DNA of 64,000 bases from Chaetoceros tenuissimus (lineage: Eukaryota; Bacillariophyta; Thalassiosirophyceae; Chaetocerotales; Chaetocerotaceae): assembly GCA_021927905.1 (NCBI GenBank), contig BLLK01000047.1, positions 3,906,001 to 3,970,000 of the forward strand, written 5' to 3'. Positions 20,344 to 30,781 of this stretch are shown here, piece by piece. The stretch's first letter is position 1, and every line of letters starts with the position of its first letter. A program made the translations under genes and the position numbers. The notes under the pieces were generated by a model. That model did no database searches. It was not told the DNA's origin and worked only from the letters and a program-made list of their open reading frames with translations.

Positions 20344-22261
20344 ATGGGATGCGTAAAAAGTAAACCAATTTACGATGGTCAAAATAAGGCGAACAATGTG
20401 AAAGATGATCCATCGACTATAGTTGTAGGTTGTGAGGAAGATGAATTCTCTACAACAGATGTTGATCGCAGCCGGAATAGAAACTATGGATCTGATGAGT
20501 CTGCAACTTCAGAAGCTATTAGAACTTCAAGCAGAACAATTCTATCAGACTTGATGACTAGTATTCATAAAATGCCAAGTTATGAACTAGGAAATAATTG
20601 TGTAGATATTGTCACTGCAAATGTTGCACATATATCAAATATCTACGAAGGAGTGGAAGACGGGCCAATTTTAGGATATGGTATAAGTGGTGTGGTCCGT
20701 AAAGTGAAGCATAGAGAGACTGGAGCTGAATTTGCATGCAAGCCTCTACCACTCGATAAGATTGAAACTGAAGAAGGGTTAGACCAATTGAAGGAAGAAT
20801 TAGGCATTTTAATGCAACTGGATCATCCAAATATCGTAAAGTTGGAAGGGGTATATGAAGCCGAAGACCAGATCTTTTTGATTCAGGAGCTTCTGAATGG
20901 AGGTGACCTTTTTGATCATTTGGATGTACAACCAGAAGAGCATTACAGTGAAGCACAATGTGCAAAAGTAGTGAAACAAATGCTTAGTGCAGTTAGGTAC
21001 ATTCATTCCAAAGGCATTATTCATAGAGATTTGAAGTTAGAGGTGAGTATCCACGAGTATGATTTTTGAATAAAAAATTCTTTGCAACATAAATTATTGA
21101 CATACGAATATTATATATAGAATTTTCTCTTCAATGACAAAAGTCCAAACAGTGAATTGAAAATGATTGACTTTGGATTGTCAAAACATTTTAGTAAAGA
21201 TGGAACGAAACATCATGAGCCAGTTGGGACAAGATACACAGTGGCACCAGAAGTTATACTTGGAAATTACGACGAGAAGGTAGATGTAAGTATACGATTC
21301 TAGTATACATATACCATTTCATAATAATCAATCTCGACTATACACTCACGTTTGCAATACCCTGCTCATGTTAGGTCTGGGCCATTGGAGTCATTACTTT
21401 TTTGTTGCTCTCGGGTGAAGCCCCATTTGGTGGATGTAAGTGAAACGATTTCCTATTCTCAATGTGTAAGAATCATCATTCTATATCTAACACTGTCCAT
21501 ATTTATAAGGCTACGAAGGAGAAAGTCCGCTAGAAATCAAGAGAAAGATTCTCAATGCCGAATATTCTTTTGAACCAGTAGAATATTGGAATCATGTAAG
21601 CTCTGAAGCAAAGTCATTTATAAGGCATATCCTCGTTCCAAATCCATTGAAACGACCAGATGCAGCTAGTTGTCAAAATCACCAATGGTTGCAAGAATTC
21701 AATAGTCATAATGAAAAGCCATTATCGATAAATGTACAGAGAGCAATGACAAAGTTTCGCGGCTTCTCAGACATGCGTAAACTACTCTGTGAAGTGATTG
21801 GTTTCACATTGATGCCTGATCAAATCATGGAATTACGAAAAGAATTTGAAAAGCTTGATGTACATCAAACAGGTGAAATATCTTTAGATGGATTGAAACA
21901 GGTACTTTGTAAAAAGAGTAATGAATTTCGCTATACAGAAGAAGAATGTGAGGAAATATTTGATTCAATGAGATTACATGGACAGACTACAATTCATTGG
22001 CATCATTTCTTAGCAGCAGGGCTAAGTGAATGCCATATAGATGATACAAATCACCGATTAGCTTTTGATAAAATTGATACCGAGAAGAAAGGATACATCA
22101 CATTTGATGATATAGTAGATGTAACGGGAGCTTTAGCATTGGATCGCCGAGTTCATAGTCTTCAGAAAGAATTTCGTGCAAACATTGACATTGACATGGA
22201 TGTCGACGAAAAAGTTTATTTTGAAGATTTCGTTCGAATTATGAAGAATGTAGAAAACTAA
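20344..22261 (+). CDS. CDPK-like protein kinase with weak EF-hands
   Basis: Four exons: 20344-21042, 21121-21285, 21375-21435 and 21510-22261; 558 residues, every junction phase-consistent. The N-terminus M-G-C-V-K-S-K predicts N-myristoylation at Gly2 and palmitoylation at Cys3, so membrane attachment. Kinase domain ~107-380: Gly loop G-Y-G-I-S-G-V-V, Lys in F-A-C-K-P-L, H-R-D-L-K-L-E-N split by intron 1, D-F-G, and G-T-R-Y-T-V-A-P-E. After a junction segment come four EF-hand positions (~425-555). The first has D-x-H-x-T-G but Gly at position 12; the second has lost nearly all ligands; the third and fourth end in Asp instead of Glu. Calcium control may be weak or changed. CDPKs act in calcium signalling of plants and protists; substrates here are unknown. 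Confidence 0.88.
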
Positions 22262-22395
22262 AACTATAGCTTGTATTTTTGAAATATGTCATTTTTATCT
22301 TTTTATTTTTGACCAATGCGTTAGTCTAATTTTGTCTGTTTGCGCGTCATGTGACACAACTCTCCGGGTCTCGGGCTACTTTTCTTGAAGATCAA

Positions 22396-22534
22396 GTGGT
22401 TACCACCACTGCCATTCGTCACTTTCTCTTCTAGTGTCTATAGCTAATTTATAAGAGCATTGGCGAAAATTGATGTTTACTAGGAAACCTCAACCATGCC
22501 GCCAAGGTAAGATGCATTTGAGAATCATCTTGCC
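22396..22534 (-). repeat. Split direct repeat Y2 (outer copy)
   Basis: 139 nt, identical by eye to 22752-22890; begins with the near-palindrome GTGGTTACCAC. Confidence 0.9.
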
Positions 22535-22567
22535 AAGGCGGGGGTGGGTGGGAGAGGCTTTTTAATT

Positions 22568-22753
22568 TTTCTATCTTATCTACTAAGCGTGAATTAAGAA
22601 ACAACTGAGAACAACCATTAGGTAGTTGTTTCCTTTCAACATTCAAGTGTTGCTGGTGATGAAGAATATCTCGTTGAGGGGTACACGTGGATGTACATTG
22701 AAGGATGATAACCTGGTGTCTAACCCCTCTACGAGACGTTCCACATTTGCCGT
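22568..22753 (-). repeat. Split direct repeat X2 (inner copy)
   Basis: 186 nt, identical by eye to 26300-26485. It contains a 13-nt imperfect inverted repeat (TCTCGTTGAGGGG against CCCCTCTACGAGA), able to form a hairpin. Confidence 0.9.
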
Positions 22754-22890
22754 GGTTACCACCACTGCCATTCGTCACTTTCTCTTCTAGTGTCTATAGC
22801 TAATTTATAAGAGCATTGGCGAAAATTGATGTTTACTAGGAAACCTCAACCATGCCGCCAAGGTAAGATGCATTTGAGAATCATCTTGCC
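22752..22890 (-). repeat. Split direct repeat Y1 (inner copy)
   Basis: 139-nt partner of 22396-22534; overlaps the end of X2 by the bases GT, the likely recombination junction. Confidence 0.9.
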
Positions 22891-22918
22891 TGCCACCAAA
22901 GCCATAGACGGGTGGGGT

Positions 22919-23758
22919 TTAAAAGAGAGGGACTTCTTGGTTTGGAATTAAGGTGAAATTGCCACCAGTCAGCATGCGTTGACTGAAGTGTTGCATAAGT
23001 TGAGAATTTTGCAGATGTAGGTATCGTAGCATTTCATCAGATCTCCAGCGTCCAAGAAGACGGATGACATCAGAATCGACATTTGCGCACAGCAGAGCAT
23101 TTGCACCAGCAGCTCGCAAGCAGCGTGCGCTAACATCGGATGGAAGGAAACCAAGGGCGGGACCAAGAGCAGCAACATTTGTGCGAAGAGTGTTTGTTAT
23201 ATCAGATGGACAAACATGCACAAGACGTTGTCGTTCTTGGCAAAAATATGTACACAGTGGTGTATTTGGTGCAGCGTTATGCTGTTTCAAATGAATGACT
23301 CTACGTGCCAGCGCTTTGACTGGACAGAGGTAGAATTCTCCACTGCATGAGAGTCCAATGACTTCTCCACGAACTCCATTCTTTTGCGTAGTGAATGTTA
23401 ATGAAACAAAAGTGGCTTGACGGAGTTGTGTGGGTGTAGCTGTCATTGTATTGAGTCGCTGATGGCCAATCCAAAATTGAACATCAGCAAGAAGAAAGGG
23501 ATCACTATCGGTGTTGGAGTAAGAATATTCTCCAGGACGAAGAAGAAAGAAGAAAGCAATGATTATCATGTCAGCTGTGGCATGTTGATTGAAGCTGTTG
23601 CCAGAGAAAGCAATTTGTGCAATTCGACGGATGACTGAAAGAGGAACTGGCTTCACTCTATTTGGAGGCGGGTCCTTTTTCTTGTAAGACTTGATCATCC
23701 TTGCCAAACGAAAATCAATGTTATCATGACAATTTAGTCTTGGGTCCTGTTCACCCAA
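22919..23758 (-). CDS. Tyrosine recombinase of the DIRS-like element
   Basis: 279 residues with a recognisable tyrosine-recombinase catalytic domain (R-P-G-E-Y box in the first half, a second Arg box, G-R-W-R-S and terminal Tyr regions). Overlaps the end of the upstream frame by 25 nt in another frame, as is common in this element class. Confidence 0.85.
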   Translation of the reverse strand: MGEQDPRLNCHDNIDFRLARMIKSYKKKDPPPNRVKPVPLSVIRRIAQIAFSGNSFNQHATADMIIIAFFFLLRPGEYSYSNTDSDPFLLADVQFWIGHQRLNTMTATPTQLRQATFVSLTFTTQKNGVRGEVIGLSCSGEFYLCPVKALARRVIHLKQHNAAPNTPLCTYFCQERQRLVHVCPSDITNTLRTNVAALGPALGFLPSDVSARCLRAAGANALLCANVDSDVIRLLGRWRSDEMLRYLHLQNSQLMQHFSQRMLTGGNFTLIPNQEVPLF

Positions 23759-26208
23759 TTCAAGGTACGTCTGTCCAATGCTCCGTAGGTAATCTTCAGC
23801 TGATCGAGCGCGTATTGGATTCTTGTTGGCTGCATAGAATCCGTGTCGTACTCTGTGGAGGAAGACTTGTAGGTACGGTACTTTGTCCTCGACGGTTTGG
23901 AGTAAGGGATCTTGGCCCAGGACACTTGTGAACTCAATCCACTTTTCCCAGTGTGTGTCAGAGGCGGCGGAACGTCCAGTAGTAACTCCTTGTCGAACTT
24001 CTTGTTCCGCAAAGCCGAGATCACGCCAGAAATCAGCTTTTGTGTCGGGTGCACAATTTTGAAGGTGTATTTCTGTTTGAATTTGGAATTAAAGTGAGTG
24101 AGAAGTTCGCAATTGGATAAATGGAATAAACGAGAAGAGTCATCAGCAAGAGGATTGGATGGTCCGGAGATGTAATCATGCCTAGGAACGTATCTATGAA
24201 AGCGCTGATGAATTCCAAAGAGTCTCAAGAGTTGATGTGTTACTGCTGCATTTGTTGCACTTCCTTTCCTTTCCCAGAAGAGAGTAGCCAGATTATCCGT
24301 CTTGCTGACCAGTGTCCTTTCTCGAACATCCAAACAATGTGCTATCACATCCAAGTGTAGTAATCCTCCAGCTAATTCTAAATCGGAATTTGTAATCTTT
24401 CCTTGAGGATTGTCTTCGGTGACCAAGTCATCAATGATGTCTTGAGGCCACTTGTATCTCCACAGTAACGGATGCAATGTGTTTTTGTTTTTCATACGAC
24501 TTCCAATTGTGTGAGAAGGGAACCAAACACCGCCTGCTCCTTCACCTGACGCATCATGAAAGCCTAAAGCTGATGGTAAAAGTGGCACTAGCTCGGCAAT
24601 ACGAGTTGGTCTCTTTGAAATGTCTTTGAGCATCCATTGAAAATCTGCAATCGATTGATGTACACCCTTCCGCAAAGAAATTCGACTTCTCTTATCCAAC
24701 GATCGCAACGCTTCTTGCATCATTCCAAACATACATCTTGCACCAGGTAGTGCTAAAGCCATAGACCGTAATTCACCAAGAAGCTTATGCCATTTCTTGA
24801 CACCTATGCGTTTCTGTGTTGAGGGAATACTCGATAGAATGGCGCCAAGTCTTTCCTGACGATGCTGTGGAAGCTCAATGGTCATTGCTACTGTATTTAT
24901 GATCCACCCAAGCACTAGCTTGATTGTGCTCCAAGAGCAATCTCCCTTTCTCAACTTTTTGAGTGACACTGGTTCGCGTCTGTATTCACTGTCATAGAAG
25001 TCATTGGGACGGAACACTGTATCAATTGCGTGTAACAATGTGTCTCGGACGTAATTTCGATTACCAGTTTGTGCAAGGGCAATGAAGTCATCAACAAATA
25101 CGTCGATATACTGTAGTAATGTCATAGGGAAGGGTAGAGACGGATCTCTAACAGTAGGAATATCAGTTTGTGATAGTGATGAATTCAGCGTGGTAGCTGA
25201 AACAAATGGGGGCTGCAGCGCAGTAGCTGTAGCAGTTGGGGGTGATATTGGGCCATCCATAGGTGCAGCATGTTTAGAAAGTGGATGAGCTGCAGAAGGA
25301 CTTCCAGCTTGTAGTGAACGATTGGCTAGGTCAGCAATTGTTTCAGTGGCAGTACAGAACGCTGGAGGAGAATTCTTCCAGCCCATTGGCAATACTAGTG
25401 GAAAGGCTACAAGGTTGTTGTGTGTTGCAGAAGGGAAGGTCACTCCCAGCTTGGGTATATCGTCAATGTTGAGGCACAACCGATAAAAGCCATCGGATAA
25501 GTCTACCTTCATAAGCTGGACTGGTCCATGATTGGGATTGGAAAGCAATATTTCGCGAAGTATTCTATCCAAAGCATGACCAAATTGCATGGAATCCAAG
25601 ACCAGTGGCAACGTGTCTTCATTTATATTGTAGAAGCTATAATCGACAATCCATCTAGGTCTTCTCTCGCGTTGTGGAACAACTCCAGGTGGTGATAGGC
25701 GTAGGTTTGGCAATGACTGAACGTCTTCGAATGGCAGGATGATCCACTGCCCTTTCTGCATCATATCCACAAACTCTTCCTCCAGAAAATCAAGATACTC
25801 GAAGCAAGACCGATGACTGCCTCTTTGCAGCGCTTCATCAATACGTTCTTTGCTCCACGGCTTGGTTTTGAAACGAACTGGAACTCCTCTCTTTCTGTAC
25901 TGGTTCAGTACATGACCAGCAGGATGATTTATATTTGTAGTTGCTAAGTCGACTCTGCCTCTTTTAATCTGTATGAACTTTCTCCAACCCACTTTCCTAA
26001 ACAAATCAGCATCCGATTCAATTAACTTACCAATATCACGGTGATGTGGAAGTTTAGTGTTTTTTACACTAGTTTCCACATTCACCTTGATGCGTTTTGC
26101 ATCGTTATTTGATGGGGGTTTTGTTTGAAGGGGGTTGGCTGGCGAGACCGAAGGAATAGGAATAGAAGTAAGGGTAACTGGGCTTAAATTAGGCGCTACA
26201 CTATTCAA
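23734..26208 (-). CDS. Reverse transcriptase/RNase H protein of the DIRS-like element
   Basis: 824 residues. A ~120-residue N-terminal part of unknown role is followed by the reverse transcriptase (residues ~140-440, F-V-D-D core) and an RNase H-type region (~540-700). The absence of an integrase or protease and the adjoining tyrosine recombinase place it in the DIRS order and not among ordinary LTR elements. Confidence 0.85.
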   Translation of the reverse strand: MNSVAPNLSPVTLTSIPIPSVSPANPLQTKPPSNNDAKRIKVNVETSVKNTKLPHHRDIGKLIESDADLFRKVGWRKFIQIKRGRVDLATTNINHPAGHVLNQYRKRGVPVRFKTKPWSKERIDEALQRGSHRSCFEYLDFLEEEFVDMMQKGQWIILPFEDVQSLPNLRLSPPGVVPQRERRPRWIVDYSFYNINEDTLPLVLDSMQFGHALDRILREILLSNPNHGPVQLMKVDLSDGFYRLCLNIDDIPKLGVTFPSATHNNLVAFPLVLPMGWKNSPPAFCTATETIADLANRSLQAGSPSAAHPLSKHAAPMDGPISPPTATATALQPPFVSATTLNSSLSQTDIPTVRDPSLPFPMTLLQYIDVFVDDFIALAQTGNRNYVRDTLLHAIDTVFRPNDFYDSEYRREPVSLKKLRKGDCSWSTIKLVLGWIINTVAMTIELPQHRQERLGAILSSIPSTQKRIGVKKWHKLLGELRSMALALPGARCMFGMMQEALRSLDKRSRISLRKGVHQSIADFQWMLKDISKRPTRIAELVPLLPSALGFHDASGEGAGGVWFPSHTIGSRMKNKNTLHPLLWRYKWPQDIIDDLVTEDNPQGKITNSDLELAGGLLHLDVIAHCLDVRERTLVSKTDNLATLFWERKGSATNAAVTHQLLRLFGIHQRFHRYVPRHDYISGPSNPLADDSSRLFHLSNCELLTHFNSKFKQKYTFKIVHPTQKLISGVISALRNKKFDKELLLDVPPPLTHTGKSGLSSQVSWAKIPYSKPSRTKYRTYKSSSTEYDTDSMQPTRIQYALDQLKITYGALDRRTLNWVNRTQD

Positions 26209-26299
26209 TTCCTTCCAGCCAAGTTTTCACTGGTGAGGCCAGTGCTCCGAGCACAACTGCACCATCGGTGCATATTGGCTGGCAGAATAAGGGACATGA

Positions 26300-26485
26300 T
26301 TTCTATCTTATCTACTAAGCGTGAATTAAGAAACAACTGAGAACAACCATTAGGTAGTTGTTTCCTTTCAACATTCAAGTGTTGCTGGTGATGAAGAATA
26401 TCTCGTTGAGGGGTACACGTGGATGTACATTGAAGGATGATAACCTGGTGTCTAACCCCTCTACGAGACGTTCCACATTTGCCGT
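26300..26485 (-). repeat. Split direct repeat X1 (5' terminal copy)
   Basis: 186-nt partner of 22568-22753 at the 5' end of the element. Its outer edge is 162 bp from the start of the next host gene. Confidence 0.9.
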
Positions 26486-26647
26486 AGTGATGAAGTGGAT
26501 TGCTCCTCGGTACGATGAGAAGCTCAACTGATGACTGATGATCAATCATAAAAGTAATCACTCTTCGCATAAAAAGAATCGAATCTATTAATCCATTCCT
26601 ATAGCTAGAAACAAATCCAATCGTGAGACCTAGTTAAACTTATAACA

Positions 26648-28071
26648 ATGAATCAACCATTTGCACAAGTCATATGCCAGGAATACCCTTTCGCAGCTGA
26701 AGAGGGATGGGTATGTCACCTAGTTGCCGGACACAACAAGCGATTCCTCTATAGAATCCCATCCCCAAAGAATAGACGTGTATAGTCAAGTTTGATACAG
26801 ATCTCAAGACGCTGACTAAGATAGGTCCAGATCTAGGCCTGACCCCATTCAATTACTATAACTGGAATAGAGGTATACTAGCAAATGATGGATGCATATA
26901 TTGTCTTCCTATCGAGAGTGACGGTCGGTTTCTCAAGATTGACACCAAGACAGATGATATTGAAATATTACATATTCAGCTACCAGCTGATGAGACGCCT
27001 CGAGATGATACGTATTTATGGACATCGGGTGCTATAGCTGCTGATGGAAATATATATTATATGCCCTGTTCAGCCCATCGTATCTTAAAATTTGATCCAA
27101 GAACTAGACTGGCAAGTAGCGTAGGGCAAGATCTTGCAAACGAAGTAAATATTGATGAAGAGTCGGATGATGGCTACATTGATTTATATGATGACACTGT
27201 ATTAGGTTCTGATGGATGTCTATATGGTATACCCCATCATGCAAAACATGTGATCCGATTAGATCCTACAAGTCAATTTGTATCCGTAGCAAACCCAGAT
27301 TTCTCAAATGGTAAATTTGACTTGAACTTTTCCAAAATGGATGGAATGGGAAGCGTCCTTCATAGCAATGGAACCATATATGCATTTAAACATGATGAAC
27401 GTGAAGGATCATTGAAAGTTCTCAAGATAGATACCTATAAGTGTACCTATACGGTCAATTCTTTCTATGAAAATTTGCAAGGAAGCGCACATCCTATAGT
27501 TGGACTTGATAATTGTATTTATCTATCTGCATGGTCTCCTTCCAACTCGGTCCTAAAATACGATCCGCAAGAAAATACGATTCAAAACCTCAAAATGTTT
27601 GAGAAAGATGGAATCAATAATTGGGCTAGTGCTGAGGTAGCTTCGGATGGCAATGTATACTTTGTATCAAGCTTTCAAAATCACATGATACAACTCAATA
27701 CCCTTAATGAGTTGACAGATATTTCCCGATTACCAATGATCCAATCGCTTGAAGATTTATTTCGCAATGATGGAGGGAATACAAAGTCTCTTTTCTATAA
27801 TCTCGTTCAAAGATTTGGTCTAGAAAAGGTGATTGAATATCTACCATGTGGTAGAGAATGGAATACAAACTTTGAAAATGACATCCCCTTGTTTCTCAAT
27901 GTTGCATCCATATTTCAAGGGGAGACTGGTAGTAAGCAAGAAAAGGCTTGTACATTGACATTGGTACATCATTTACTAAAACAAAATGTCAACCAGTTTG
28001 TTCAAATGATTGGACATGGACAAGATAGAAACGGGAAGGTATCGCAAAATGAAGATGTTGCAATGAATTGA
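26648..28071 (+). CDS. Beta-propeller-like repeat protein
   Basis: From ATG 26648. The main frame (about 26785-28071) contains at least six repeats with the pattern G-x-I-Y-x-x-P and I/V-L/I-K/R-F/I/L-D-P/T, such as R-I-L-K-F-D-P, V-I-R-L-D-P and V-L-K-Y-D-P, as in propeller blades. The 5' part needs repair or splicing: either an 80-nt intron (GTATGT at 26711, ending GTCAAG at 26790, phase 0, 447-residue product), or a one-base frameshift near 26776, because the sequence in between (L-Y-R-I-P-S-P-K-N-R-R-V) itself looks like a blade. The C-terminal ~110 residues are helical with no known motif. Function unknown. The transposon next to it may have altered its promoter. Confidence 0.65.
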
Positions 28072-28329
28072 TTGCTCTACAATTCTGTTCCCTCTTTACT
28101 CATTAGATTAACTAGTATAGAATATAATAAACATAAATAGTTTAGAAAGAAATGAAATTCACTTCTCATACCGGAAGAAAGAAAGACATATAACTCCACA
28201 CATAAAATCAATGAAAATTGTTTATTCTTTTTGCAACTATTCAATAATTACATCTCCATTTTCCAATAGAATACAATCATCAATGCTTTGAAATAGTACT
28301 TGGGATCGATTAGAGTACCGAAGATCGCT

Positions 28330-29213
28330 TCAAAAGTTGCTTCTTTCAACAAGAGTTGACGAATCTTTCAACCCATCCACTGCACTTTCGAGAAACCTCC
28401 CCATACTCTCCATACTACTCGGAATAGCACAAATAAATGGCTTCTCGCCAAAGTTGAGAAAAACAAAGACAAGATCTAGACCAAGGGTTTTCAGGCCAAG
28501 TATTTCTTGCTTGAAAGAGAAGAATTGCCTAATTTTCTTGATATTATCGTCGGAAAAATGGGTCTCTCCTCTGCCCAAGTCTTTGAAAAACCAATGGTTT
28601 GCTGGACCCTAGAGTTTTCGCTTCAAGTCAGAGTTGACGTTCTATCCATTACCATGTAATGTTATCAAAAATTGTATTCCTTACTCACCTGTTCCTTTTC
28701 ACGATTCCAAAAAATGCTAGCAGGTAGAACCTCAAATTCAGGAGGACTGCGCGTAAAGTTCAAGTCTACAACTAATTCCGTGCTACCAAGCCCTGTTTTT
28801 ACAGACGTAGCTTTTACTTTTTCCTCAATCAAGTCACAATGGTTGATATAGAAATTTTGAAAGATGAATATATGAGAGATGATACTCATACTTGATCCTA
28901 ATGAATGAAGCTCTCTTGTACCCATCATTTTGAATACAGTCGACGCCCACTTCCGTAGATCCTTGTTGTACATAGCGTCCATCTTTTTCAAGAGCTGTTC
29001 CTGCTCTTTGGATCCTAGAGACTGATTCTGAAACTGACGGTTACCATTTTGAACAACGGCTTGACTGGATAACGGTAGGCTTCCATCATTTTGAAATTGA
29101 CGAGAGCCTGTGTTTTCACGCTCACGACTGCTGGTAGAAGCTGAACTAGCTTTGCCCGCAGCGGCTCCTTTTCTATTCTTTTTACTTGCTCTTGATGACT
29201 TCTTCTTCGCCAT
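28330..29213 (-). CDS. MYND-family paralogue 1, internally deleted, no MYND finger
   Basis: Exons 29213-28689 and 28608-28330 (80-nt intron, GTGAGT...CTCTAG, phase 0), 267 residues. It keeps the family N-terminus (M-A-K-K-K-S-S-R-A-S-K-K-N-R-K-G and L-G-S-K-E-Q-E-Q-L-L-K-K-M-D-A-M-Y-N-K-D-L-R-K-W) and the C-terminal exon (G-P-A-N-H-W-F-F-K-D-L-G-R-G, then F-V-F-L-N-F-G-E). About 350 residues present in copy 3, including both MYND fingers, are missing. The junction lies near S-S-M-S-I-I-S-H-I-F, followed directly by the region before E-E-K-V-K-A. The frame is kept across the deletion, so this may be a working short protein. Confidence 0.75.
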
Positions 29214-29288
29214 GTTTCTGCTTTTATTTGAATACTAAGTATAGGAGTAGGTAAGTTTGGGAGCATTTAATTATGAAGAGTAGGTAAT

Positions 29289-29402
29289 CATTGCCTGCCA
29301 TTTTGGAACACATTTTTTCATTTTTGGATCTTCGGTGTTCCGAGAGAAAAAGATGAGAGGAAAGAGAAGAGGCCCAACTATTGTTGAATGACACCTGTCA
29401 AA
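29289..29402 (-). promoter_or_regulatory. Shared upstream block of MYND copy 1
   Basis: Begins TGCCTGCCATTTT and ends in TTGAATGACACCTGTCAAA, with AAAAAGATGAGAG and AGAGAAGAGGCCCAA between. The same block precedes all four copies. It ends 75 bp before the ATG. Confidence 0.75.
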
Positions 29403-29669
29403 AATCTGTCACGAAATTTTTCGTGCTGTTCTTTATGAGAGATGTACTGTATTATTGAAATACAAAAACAATACCAATTCAAATACAAGAAATAGAAATG
29501 GTAAATATTTATTTGAATTACTAGTATAGAATATAATAAACATAAATAGCCTAGGTAGAAATGAAAATCACCTCTCATACCGAAAGAAAGAACAATTTTT
29601 ACAATTTCATGGACCAAAATCAAATAAAACAATTATTCTCACAAATTCTAGTCATCATATTACTGCCGT

Positions 29670-30323
29670 TTATAGGGTCCAGAAAGTTACGAGTCGCATC
29701 TTTCCAAAGTTGAGAAAAACAAATACATGATCTTTACCATACATTTTATAACTTGAAGAGGCGGATTCCCTAATTTCCTTGACATCATCATCGGAATAGT
29801 ATGTCTCTCCTCCACCCAAGTCTTCAAAAACCCAATGATTTGCTGGAGCCTAAATGGTTCATTGCAAATTAGCATCCATTATCTATCTATTACAGATTAC
29901 TATCTGAATTTCCATCCCGTTAATCAGAACATCTTTCTTCTTTGTTGCAGAGATTGCATTCTTGACTAGAAAGACGAGTTTATCAAAGACGACTCTCGTG
30001 TATGGTCCTAATGAATAAAACTCTCCTGTAATTATCGTTGTGTATAGAGTCAACACCCAATCCCCTACATCCTTGTTATAGATAGCGTCCATCTTTTTCA
30101 AGAGACGCTCCTGCTCTTTGGATCCTAGAGACTGATTCTGAATGTGATGATTGGCATCTTGAACAATAGTTTGACTGAAAAGCGGCATGCCTTCATCTAT
30201 GCTGTGAAATAGTTGGAAGTCAGCATTTGTTGCACGACGCTCATTGGTAGTAGAATGTGAACTAGTTTTGGCCGCTGCTCCTTCCTTCTTTCTAGTTGCT
30301 TTTTGTTTCTTCTTCTTCGCCAT
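29670..30323 (-). pseudogene. MYND-family paralogue 2, reduced
   Basis: From ATG 30323 the family N-terminus is intact (M-A-K-K-K-K-Q-K, L-G-S-K-E-Q-E-R-L-L-K-K-M-D-A-I-Y-N-K-D and F-D-K-L-V-F-L-V-K-N-A-I-S-A-T-K-K-K-D-V-L), ending at a stop at 29883 if unspliced. The last family exon survives at 29849-29670 (A-P-A-N-H-W-V-F-E-D-L-G). The middle, with both MYND fingers, is gone. A splice from GTAATC (about 29895) to the TTTAG at 29850 would join the two in frame, but the intron would be only ~45 nt. Either a short protein of ~200 residues or a decaying copy; I lean to the latter. Confidence 0.6.
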
Positions 30324-30400
30324 GTTTTCTATATGATATGAATAGTAACTATATAGGATTGGATAAGCTTGATAGCAGGTAAGTATGAAGTCGGTAATCA

Positions 30401-30505
30401 CTGCCTGCCATTTTGCAACATATCTTTTGGATCTTTTTGTTTTGATGGAAAAAGATGAGAGAAGGAAGAGAAGAGGCCCAACTGTCGTTGAATGACACCT
30501 GTCAA
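30401..30505 (-). promoter_or_regulatory. Shared upstream block of MYND copy 2
   Basis: Same block as at 29289-29402, with CTGCCTGCCATTTTG at one end and AATGACACCTGTCAAAAA at the other. Confidence 0.75.
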
Positions 30506-30781
30506 AAAGACAATTTCGTCTACGAAGTTTTGCTGTTTTTGAAATGATATTTTTGGAACAAATTCAACATGAGATAGAATGACAAATATTTTTCTAATGA
30601 ATTACTTATGCATAATATAATAAACATAAAAGCCTAGGTAGAAATGAAAACCACTCCTCATACACGAAAGAAAGAACAATATATTTGCAAACTATTTATC
30701 ATCACCATTTCAATGTTTCATACTGCATGCAAATATCAATATTTTGGAAAAGCAATTTTGATCGCGGTATCAAAATGTTGA

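Larger units (their letters stand above)
22396..26485 (-). mobile_element. DIRS/Ngaro-like tyrosine-recombinase retrotransposon
   Basis: The element lies on the minus strand. Two overlapping frames encode a reverse transcriptase/RNase H protein and a tyrosine recombinase. The ends are split direct repeats: in element orientation X1 (26485-26300), genes, Y1 (22890-22752), X2 (22753-22568), Y2 (22534-22396). This X1-genes-Y1-X2-Y2 order is the arrangement of PAT/Ngaro-type elements, which integrate by recombinase and leave no target duplication; none is seen. Both repeat pairs are identical by eye, so the copy is very young. Both frames look open with no breaks seen. No separate Gag-like frame or methyltransferase domain was recognised, so it may rely on other copies or carry a reduced gene set. 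Confidence 0.88.

Noticed and set aside
22262-22395. Target-site duplication for the retroelement
   Set aside because: No matching short repeat at both outer edges; this class is not expected to make one.
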